This document shows, piece by piece, positions 7,098 to 11,740 of a DNA stretch of 11,740 bases. The notes under the pieces were generated by a model that saw nothing but the letters and a program-made list of their open reading frames with translations, searched no databases and was not told the origin of the DNA. The position numbers were made by a program, and so were the translations under genes. Origin of the DNA: Deltaproteobacteria bacterium (GTDB taxonomy: Bacteria > Myxococcota_A > UBA796 > UBA2385); NCBI GenBank assembly GCA_003694325.1, contig RFKJ01000467.1:1-11740 (forward strand). Reading direction: 5' to 3'. Numbering within the stretch: the stretch's first letter is position 1; each line of letters begins with the position of its first letter.

Positions 7098-7736
7098 ATG
7101 AACCGGGTGGCAACCGGGACGCTGTGGCTGGCGACGATCCTGCTGGGGTCCTGTACCGGCGACAAGGGCGACGACGGCGACGACGGCACCGGTTCGGACG
7201 GCGGCGCCCTCGTCGACGGCGGCACGGCGGACGGGGGGAGCGTGGACTCCGGCTTCCACGATGGCGGCGCAGCCGACGGCGGGGCCACCGGCATGCCTCC
7301 GGCGCCCGATCCGTTCACCCTGCAGCTCGCCGGGGGCGCCACCGACGCCCTGTACTTCGACGAGATCACCTGCAGCAAGCCCTACGGATCCAACAACTTC
7401 CGGGTGTTCTGGCGCGACAGCACCGGGTCCCACGTCTTCGTGCTCGCCGCCGAGCTGCTCGGCAGCTACACCGAGCCGGGCACCTACACGGCGTCGGCCG
7501 ACGGCGCCCGGGTCCGGTTGCAGGAGGAGGCGGGCTACTCCGGCCAGCCGGACTTCTACATGACCGACACCAGCCGGGGAGACGAGGCGACCATCGTCAT
7601 CGACTACCTGGAGGACGAGAAGGAGGAGGTCGCCTGGGGCGAGTTCTCCTTCACCTCGCTGCACGCCACCGGCGGGGGACCGGCCGTCACCGCCACTCCC
7701 CAGCCGATCCCCATCTGGTGCGCCTCGCTGGACTGA
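7098..7736 (+). CDS. Asp/Gly-rich lipoprotein of unknown function
   Basis: A 212-aa predicted lipoprotein. The signal peptide ends in lipobox LLGSC (Cys19). It is followed by a low-complexity linker to about residue 68: collagen-like GDK/GDD/GDD triplets, then repeated DGG blocks. At DNA level the start of this linker is a tandem 9-bp repeat, GGCGACGAC (7167-7175 and 7176-7184). The remaining part of about 145 residues looks like a compact beta-rich extracytoplasmic domain (FTLQLAGGATDALYF, YTEPGTYTASADGARV, GEFSFTSLHATGGG) with one free Cys pair. I do not recognise the family. ATG 7098 is preferred over ATG 7050 because GGAGG (7089-7093) precedes it and the signal peptide starts there. It is divergent from the PrsW gene with a 62-bp spacer. 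Confidence 0.8.
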   Translation: MNRVATGTLWLATILLGSCTGDKGDDGDDGTGSDGGALVDGGTADGGSVDSGFHDGGAADGGATGMPPAPDPFTLQLAGGATDALYFDEITCSKPYGSNNFRVFWRDSTGSHVFVLAAELLGSYTEPGTYTASADGARVRLQEEAGYSGQPDFYMTDTSRGDEATIVIDYLEDEKEEVAWGEFSFTSLHATGGGPAVTATPQPIPIWCASLD

Positions 7737-7764
7737 CCCCGCGGCATCCGAGCGGCCGAGGTGT

Positions 7765-7815
7765 CCGGGCCGCAGCCGACGCCGGGCCGCAGCGGAGTCC
7801 GGGCCGACGATCCCG
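7765..7815. repeat. Three 17-bp tandem repeats between convergent genes
   Basis: CCGGGCCGCAGC occurs at 7765-7776 and 7782-7793, and a shorter copy, CCGGGCCG, at 7799-7806. All three are in register at 17 bp. The rest of each unit diverges. It sits in the 105-bp gap between the lipoprotein and sigma-factor stops; the remainder of that gap is CCCGCCCGCAC-type low complexity. No T-run terminator is visible. Confidence 0.55.
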
Positions 7816-7841
7816 CCCGCACCCCGCCCGCCCGCACCCGG

Positions 7842-8894
7842 TCAGCGGGCGGCGGCCGCCATGGCCGCGGCGAGATCGACGCCGCTGTGCTCGCGCAGGG
7901 TGGCCAGCGCCTTGTGCTCGATCTGCCGCACCCGCTCCCGGGAGAGCTTCATGTCCCGGCCGATGTCGGACAGGGTGTGGTACTCGCCGTCCTCGAGGCC
8001 GTAGCGGCGGGTGAGCACGAAGCGTTCCCGCTCCGAGAGGACCGACTGGAAGGCGGCCCGGATGCGCCCGAGCTGCTGGCCGTGGATGGCGTCGTCGTCG
8101 GGCATCGCCGCCTCGTCGTCGGCCAGGAACTTGTCGAGGGTCCGCGGGCGGGGCCCGTCGTCGACCGGCTCATCGAGGCTGATCACGTTGCCCTGGGACA
8201 GCAGCAGCCGGGCCCGCGCCTCGTCGATGCCGACCTCCTGCGCGAGATCGGCGAGGGTGTACCCGGCACCCATGGTCTCGAAGCGCTTCATGGCCTTGCG
8301 GAGGTTGCGGGTCTGCTCCACCGCGCAGCCCGGCAGGCGGACGGGACGACCGGTGTGGTCGATGGCCCGGGTCATCTGGGCCCGGACCCACCACCGGGCG
8401 TAGGTGCTGAACCGGATGCCGCGGTCGGGGTCGAAGCGCTTGGCGGCGCGCAGCAGCCCGATGTAGCCCTCCTGGACGAGGTCCTCCTCGTCCAGGAACG
8501 GGCCGGCCAGCTTGCGGGCTTCCCCGTGGGCGATCCGCAGCCCGGACATCGCCAGGCGCCACCGCAGATTCTCGGATTCGTTCCAGGCCTGCAGGGCGAT
8601 CCGGGCGCACTGCTTGAGCTCGGCGTCGTCGGGGTTGTCCTTGGCGGCCTTCTGCACGGCGCGGACCGCTTCTTCGAGGCGGTCCACCGCACCGGCCCGG
8701 GTCCGCTCGACGCGCTTGGGGCGCCGCATGAGGATGTCGTCGGCCTCCTCGATGCCGGCGAGAGCTTCCCGGACCCGCTGCTCGGCACGGCGGATGGCCC
8801 GGGCCATCTCCCGTTCCTGGTCGGCGGTGAGGCGCTCGCTGTCCGGGCTGTCAGGTCGGAAGGTGCTGCGGAAATCTGCGAAGGCAGTGCGCAA
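7842..8894 (-). CDS. Sigma-70 family RNA polymerase sigma factor (group 1/2-like)
   Basis: 350 aa from a proposed TTG start at 8894, chosen because AGGAG (8902-8906) lies 7 nt upstream and no ATG precedes region 1.2. Region 1.2 is at about 20-48 (LTADQEREMARAI). An Arg/Glu-rich insertion of about 45 residues follows. Region 2 is at about 97-178: FLDEEDLVQEGYIGLLRA (core binding) and FSTYARWWVRAQMTRAI (-10 recognition and melting). Then come HTGRPVRLP (180-188), region 3 (GYTLADLAQEVGIDEA) and region 4 at about 276-335, with RYGLEDGEYHTLSDIG and helix-turn-helix LSRERVRQIEHKAL. Region 4 is RpoD/RpoS-like rather than ECF. Region 1.1 is absent, so this is probably an alternative (group 2) factor. 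The frame stays open up to a TTG at 9089, which would give 415 aa with a Pro/Ser-rich extension, but that passes through a likely promoter. Confidence 0.9.
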   Translation of the reverse strand: MRTAFADFRSTFRPDSPDSERLTADQEREMARAIRRAEQRVREALAGIEEADDILMRRPKRVERTRAGAVDRLEEAVRAVQKAAKDNPDDAELKQCARIALQAWNESENLRWRLAMSGLRIAHGEARKLAGPFLDEEDLVQEGYIGLLRAAKRFDPDRGIRFSTYARWWVRAQMTRAIDHTGRPVRLPGCAVEQTRNLRKAMKRFETMGAGYTLADLAQEVGIDEARARLLLSQGNVISLDEPVDDGPRPRTLDKFLADDEAAMPDDDAIHGQQLGRIRAAFQSVLSERERFVLTRRYGLEDGEYHTLSDIGRDMKLSRERVRQIEHKALATLREHSGVDLAAAMAAAAR

Positions 8895-8901
8895 GGTGCT
8901 G

Positions 8902-8906
8902 CTCCT
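8902..8906 (-). promoter_or_regulatory. Ribosome binding site deciding a TTG start
   Basis: AGGAG on the minus strand, 7 nt before TTG 8894-8892, is the only good Shine-Dalgarno near the N-terminus of the sigma factor. It selects the 350-aa form over longer readings. Confidence 0.6.
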
Positions 8907-8989
8907 CGAGAGGGAAGGGGGGATTTCTGGCCGCACCCCGGTGGCACACGATGACGCCGCCGGGGCGGGGGGAGGGAGCGGCGGAGGGA

Positions 8990-9024
8990 CGAGCACGGGT
9001 GCTCGCGAGGGCGGCGATCCGCCC
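8990..9024. repeat. Two inverted repeats in the sigma-factor leader
   Basis: CGAGCAC-GG-GTGCTCG (8990-9005) is a 7-bp perfect inverted repeat around 2 bp. GGGCGG-CGAT-CCGCCC (9009-9024) is a 6-bp stem with a 4-nt loop, only 3 bp away. Both lie between the candidate promoter and the TTG start. They could be an operator or RNA hairpins in the untranslated leader. The first has a shape similar to LexA-type boxes but not their sequence. Confidence 0.45.
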
Positions 9025-9036
9025 CAAGGTCGCGGA

Positions 9037-9065
9037 ATGAAAGCACCCGGCACGGCCGCCGTCAA
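9037..9065 (-). promoter_or_regulatory. Candidate sigma-70 promoter of the sigma-factor gene
   Basis: On the minus strand, TTGACG (9065-9060) is followed by a 17-bp spacer and TTTCAT (9042-9037): 5 of 6 at -35 and 4 of 6 at -10. It would give a leader of about 135 nt before the TTG start. No transcription data can be seen, so this is only a consensus match. Confidence 0.4.
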
Positions 9066-9119
9066 CGTCGAACTGTTACGTTCCTGCAACGAGGCCGTGC
9101 ATCGTTCGTGCAGCAGATA

Positions 9120-9152
9120 GCCCCCGGGGTCGCGAGGTCCATCCCCCCGGGC
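9120..9152. terminator. GC hairpin downstream of the 122-aa gene
   Basis: CCCGGGG (9123-9129) and CCCCGGG (9145-9151) form a 7-bp stem with a 15-nt loop, just after the stop of the 9156-9524 gene on the minus strand and before the sigma-factor promoter. There is no T-run. It could end the ceramidase operon or insulate it from the sigma-factor gene. Confidence 0.3.
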
Positions 9153-9155
9153 GTG

Positions 9156-9524
9156 TCAGCGAATCGTCAGTTCCGGTCGCTTGACCACCCGGATGGCTTC
9201 GTTGACCAGGGCCACGTCCAGCGAAAGCCGCTCGTCGGTCAGGGGCCGCCCCTCCTCCGGCCCGAGGATGCAGGTCCGGGCGGTGGCGTGGATGAGCCGA
9301 TGGTGCAGCGGCGTGGTCTTGCGGGAGACCCGCTTGAGCAGCCCTTCGAGCGCGGCCGCCAGGGCGTCGACCGTCTCCAGGTCGACGTCGACCCGCTCGG
9401 CGGCCACCCCCTGCCGCAGCTCGTCGTAGAACGCCGCCACCGACCGGCGGAGGGCGGTGTTGTCGCCCAGGCGGTCGCGCAGGAAACCGTCGAAACGGGG
9501 TTGGAGTTCGGCGGGGACGTGCAT
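9156..9524 (-). CDS. Unrecognised 122-aa cytosolic protein
   Basis: I do not recognise this family. The protein is helical, soluble and has no signal peptide or membrane segment. Visible parts: an N-terminal half with FDGFLRDRL and AFYDELRQGV; an Asp/Val/Leu-rich helix (DVDLETVDALAAALEGLLKRV, 45-65); a His-bearing segment, TPLHHRLIHATARTCIL (71-87); and a C-terminal LVNEAIRVVKRPELTIR. ATG 9524 has GGAG (9532-9535) at 7-nt spacing, which supports the start. It lies 55 bp downstream of the ceramidase on the same strand, so co-transcription is likely. Lacking an export signal, it cannot act directly alongside the lipoprotein ceramidase outside the cell. Confidence 0.75.
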   Translation of the reverse strand: MHVPAELQPRFDGFLRDRLGDNTALRRSVAAFYDELRQGVAAERVDVDLETVDALAAALEGLLKRVSRKTTPLHHRLIHATARTCILGPEEGRPLTDERLSLDVALVNEAIRVVKRPELTIR

Positions 9525-9579
9525 GGCGCGGCTCCGGGCGGGGGCGGGCGCGAATCCGCTGCCGGCGGACTCGACGGGC

Positions 9580-11517
9580 TCAGGGGTTCTGCACGGTGAA
9601 GGGCTCGGTCGCCACCTCGACGACCTGGTCGGCGGACAGCGGAACGGTGAAGTACATGACGTAGCTGCCGCTGTCCAGCGACGCCCAGCCGGCGGTCGTC
9701 CGCTGCACCGGCAGGCGGAAGGTCCACCGGAAGGTGCGAGCGGTGGGACCGGGGGAGTCGGCGTAGGAGGGATCGACGGCGAGATCGACCTGGAACTCGT
9801 AGTCGTCGCTGCTCAGCGGGATCCCGCCGGGCCGGGTCACCGGCGTCCCGTCGGCGGTGGCCAGGGTCGCCTGCGGCGGCCCCAGCCACGGGTCGCCGCC
9901 GGTCACCGTCACCTCCACCGTGTCGGTCGGCCCCAGCGGCGCCGTCGGTCCGGCCTCGACCACCCCGCCGCCGATGGCTTCCTCGGGCTCGTAGGGTTCG
10001 TAGTCGGGCACCGTGAAAGGCGTGATGGGATCGGGCTCGTCGCCCAGCTCCACCTCGCCGAGGAACGCCCCGACGGCCTCGACCGCCCGCGCGGCGAGGT
10101 ACTCACCCTGGCGGGGACCCCACAGCGCCCCGGACGCCTCGTAGCCGCCCTGCCACCAGTCCTCCTCGAGGATGCTGTAGCCGAGGTAGTCCTGGGCATA
10201 GCCCACGAACAGGATGTCACCGACCGATTCGGGCCAGGCCGCGCGGGCCTGCTCCATGATCTGCTCGGCCAGCAGGGTGCCGGGCTCGCCGGGGAAGGTG
10301 AGGAGGGTCAGCGGGCCGACCCGTCCCGCGGTGAACAGGGTCTGGCGGGGGGCGGGGTACTGCTCGCTGAACGGCAGGCAGGCGTGGTCCAGGCCATCGA
10401 CGGTCGTCGACGGGTCGCAGTCGGCGTCGCCGTCGCAGTAGACGGCGCCGTACTCGTAGGGGAAGACGTCGCCCTCGTAGCCGATGACCTCCCGGTCGAT
10501 GGGGACGCGGACCGTCCGGGCCGAAAGGTCGGGGGTGTCGGTCCACGACAGGTCGTCGAGGGCCTCGAGGACCGCCTGCTGCATCGCGGTGCCCACCCGC
10601 TCCATGCGGTCGTAGCCCTCCGGGCGATCGGCGACCCCCTCCTGGGTGGGGACCTCCGGATCTCCCGGCGACATGTCGGCCGCCCAGGCGTTGAGCATCA
10701 ACGCCTCGACCGGGTGGTCGAAGCCGTCCTCCACCGCCTGCTCGATGGCGCCGGAGACGTCCTGGGACAGCGTCAGGTCGTCGATGCCGAGGACGGTGCC
10801 GTGCACCGCGTAGGACATGAGGACGGCGTCCACCTGCCCGTCCCGCTCGACGACGACCAGGGGAAGGTCGTCGTTGGTGTAGTCCAGGCCATCCTCACAG
10901 CGTCGATCGGCGTGGGCGCCCTGGCAGGTGGCGATGGTGGTCCCCAGCCGGGCCGCCCGCCGGTCGGCGATGGCTGCCTCCACCGTGTCGGCCAGGGCGT
11001 CGACCAGGCGGTCGTAGTACTCGGGAAAGAAGCTGTCGGCGATGAGATCGAACAGGCCTCCGCCATCGATGACCCGCCCCGGCGCCGAGTGGGTGTGGGT
11101 CGCCCCGATGACCAGGATGTCGTCGAAGTCCTGGCCGGTGCGCTCCTCCAGTTCCAGCACCACGGCCCGCCGGAGCTGCTGGAACACCCCGACGGCGTCG
11201 AGCCGGACGAAGACGAGTTCGTAGCCCTCTCCCCGTGACAGGGCGAGCGCCTTGATCTCCGGGAACCCGTGGATCCGGGTGGTGGCCGGGTAGATGTCGG
11301 CGAAGGGGGACACCGAGTCCGGTGCGTCGAATGGGCCGAACCCGGCGGTGCCGATCCCCAGGGGGGCCGGAATGGGCGCCCGGGCGAGGCCGGCGACGAA
11401 GTCGCCCGGCTCGGGCAGGCCCTCCCCGCTGTCGGTGCTCCCGTCCCCGCCCCCGGTGCAGGCCGGGGCCAGGGCGAGTGCGACGGAGAACAGCAGGGGG
11501 GCGCGCGATGGCAGCAT
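9580..11517 (-). CDS. Neutral/alkaline ceramidase, predicted lipoprotein
   Basis: A 645-aa member of the neutral ceramidase family, zinc amidases that split ceramide into sphingosine and a fatty acid. A signal peptide with Cys20 (ALALAPAC) and a short TGGGDGSTDSG linker predict a lipid-anchored extracytoplasmic enzyme. GATHTHSAPG (138-147; H141, H143) and SYAVHGT (H239) fit the zinc-binding His motifs. AWAADMSPGD (277-286) matches the family GDVSPN-type motif with catalytic Ser283. GYAQDYLGYSILEED and GGYEASGALWGP (439-468) match the Glu/Tyr-rich segment that completes the site. The last 140 or so residues form the beta-sandwich C-terminal domain. An Asp/Cys-rich loop, CDGDADCDPS (361-370), looks like an insertion. 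The ribosome site is weak (GGACGGA). Substrate specificity is by family only. Confidence 0.88.
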   Translation of the reverse strand: MLPSRAPLLFSVALALAPACTGGGDGSTDSGEGLPEPGDFVAGLARAPIPAPLGIGTAGFGPFDAPDSVSPFADIYPATTRIHGFPEIKALALSRGEGYELVFVRLDAVGVFQQLRRAVVLELEERTGQDFDDILVIGATHTHSAPGRVIDGGGLFDLIADSFFPEYYDRLVDALADTVEAAIADRRAARLGTTIATCQGAHADRRCEDGLDYTNDDLPLVVVERDGQVDAVLMSYAVHGTVLGIDDLTLSQDVSGAIEQAVEDGFDHPVEALMLNAWAADMSPGDPEVPTQEGVADRPEGYDRMERVGTAMQQAVLEALDDLSWTDTPDLSARTVRVPIDREVIGYEGDVFPYEYGAVYCDGDADCDPSTTVDGLDHACLPFSEQYPAPRQTLFTAGRVGPLTLLTFPGEPGTLLAEQIMEQARAAWPESVGDILFVGYAQDYLGYSILEEDWWQGGYEASGALWGPRQGEYLAARAVEAVGAFLGEVELGDEPDPITPFTVPDYEPYEPEEAIGGGVVEAGPTAPLGPTDTVEVTVTGGDPWLGPPQATLATADGTPVTRPGGIPLSSDDYEFQVDLAVDPSYADSPGPTARTFRWTFRLPVQRTTAGWASLDSGSYVMYFTVPLSADQVVEVATEPFTVQNP

Positions 11518-11585
11518 GGGTCCGTCCGGGGCCGGCTCCCTCCGAAACGTCCGTCCGCAGGTGGTGGACGGGCGACGGCGGATGG

Positions 11586-11624
11586 AACCGGGAGGGAAGG
11601 AGAGGGGAGGGGTTCATCCCGGTT
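11586..11624. repeat. Inverted repeat enclosing a G-quadruplex motif
   Basis: AACCGGGA (11586-11593) and TCCCGGTT (11617-11624) are perfect inverted repeats. Overlapping the left arm and filling the loop are four G-runs (11590-11592, 11594-11596, 11604-11607, 11609-11612) with spacers of 1, 7 and 1 nt, a canonical G3+N1-7 quadruplex motif on the + strand. It lies in the 134-bp spacer between the divergent ceramidase and the 11652 gene. The rest of that spacer shows no clear promoter. Confidence 0.45.
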
Positions 11625-11651
11625 ATCAGGAACCTCCCCCGAGAGGTCCTC

Positions 11652-11740
11652 GTGCGTCAACCCCGCTGGCTCCGGCCCCTGTTCGTCCTGCTCATCGTGT
11701 TCTGGGCGATCAACGCCGCGGGCGTGGACATCGCCGTCGA
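11652..11740 (+). CDS. N-terminus of a membrane-anchored or exported protein (3' truncated)
   Basis: A GTG start at 11652 with GAGAGG (11641-11646) at 5-nt spacing opens a frame that runs to the window edge (29 codons). It begins with RQPRWLRP and continues with a hydrophobic stretch, LFVLLIVFWAINAAGV. This is a positively charged N-terminus plus membrane helix, so a signal peptide or signal anchor. Too little remains to identify the family. It is divergent from the ceramidase gene. Confidence 0.55.
   Translation, partial: MRQPRWLRPLFVLLIVFWAINAAGVDIAV

Noticed and set aside
5842..8894. Functional link between the PrsW-family protease and the nearby sigma factor, as in PrsW/RsiW/SigW
   Set aside because: The sigma factor is primary-type with regions 1.2 to 4, not ECF, no anti-sigma factor gene is present, and the two genes are separated by the lipoprotein gene.
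8930..8950. Sigma-54 -24/-12 promoter upstream of the sigma factor
   Set aside because: TGGCAC occurs but no GC-containing -12 element lies at the required spacing.
9457..11238. 593-aa open frame on the plus strand
   Set aside because: Antisense to the ceramidase, whose catalytic motifs are intact; composition is shadow-like.

Overview
The window is very GC-rich (roughly 70% or more by eye) and densely coded on both strands. Two proteins have lipoprotein signals followed by Asp/Gly/Ser-rich linkers, a primary-type sigma factor appears to use a TTG start, and there is a bacterial neutral ceramidase. Together these suggest a high-GC myxobacterium-like (Myxococcota / former Deltaproteobacteria) genome. 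That placement is inference; no rRNA or other taxonomic marker is present. Everything here looks chromosomal: no insertion sequence, phage gene, integrase, tRNA, rRNA or CRISPR array was seen.

Layout, left to right. (1) 1-1387 (+) is the 3' part of a gene fusing acetate kinase to a PduL-type phosphotransacylase, so one polypeptide would hold both steps of the acyl-CoA / acyl-phosphate / acid + ATP pathway. (2) A small TerB-like protein (1463-1789, -) converges on it across a GC-rich hairpin. (3) 2018-5787 (+) reads as a run of four genes: a bile acid:sodium symporter-family transporter, a short-loop membrane histidine kinase, an OmpR/PhoB-type response regulator overlapping the kinase by 4 bp, and a membrane acyl desaturase with all three His boxes. 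The 99-bp gap before the desaturase starts with a striking array of direct half-sites at 10/11-bp spacing, the pattern expected for an OmpR/PhoB-family regulator. I propose that the two-component system controls the desaturase, as in a membrane-fluidity circuit. The SBF-kinase gap holds four 13-bp tandem repeats and a 14-bp perfect palindrome. (4) A PrsW-family intramembrane metalloprotease (5842-7035, -) is divergent from a small Asp/Gly-rich lipoprotein (7098-7736, +). (5) A sigma-70 family factor (7842-8894, -) has a leader of about 140 nt with two inverted repeats and a candidate promoter. (6) A lipoprotein neutral ceramidase (9580-11517, -) is followed by an unrecognised 122-aa protein (9156-9524, -), probably in one transcript. 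(7) The window ends in the first 29 codons of a membrane-anchored or exported protein (11652 onward, +), divergent from the ceramidase across a spacer with a G-quadruplex motif inside an inverted repeat.

The most interesting parts are the kinase/regulator/desaturase module with its half-site array, the acetate kinase-PduL fusion, and the ceramidase operon. No gap between genes exceeds 300 bases; the larger gaps (1790-2017, 2870-3004, 8895-9155, 11518-11651) are described below.
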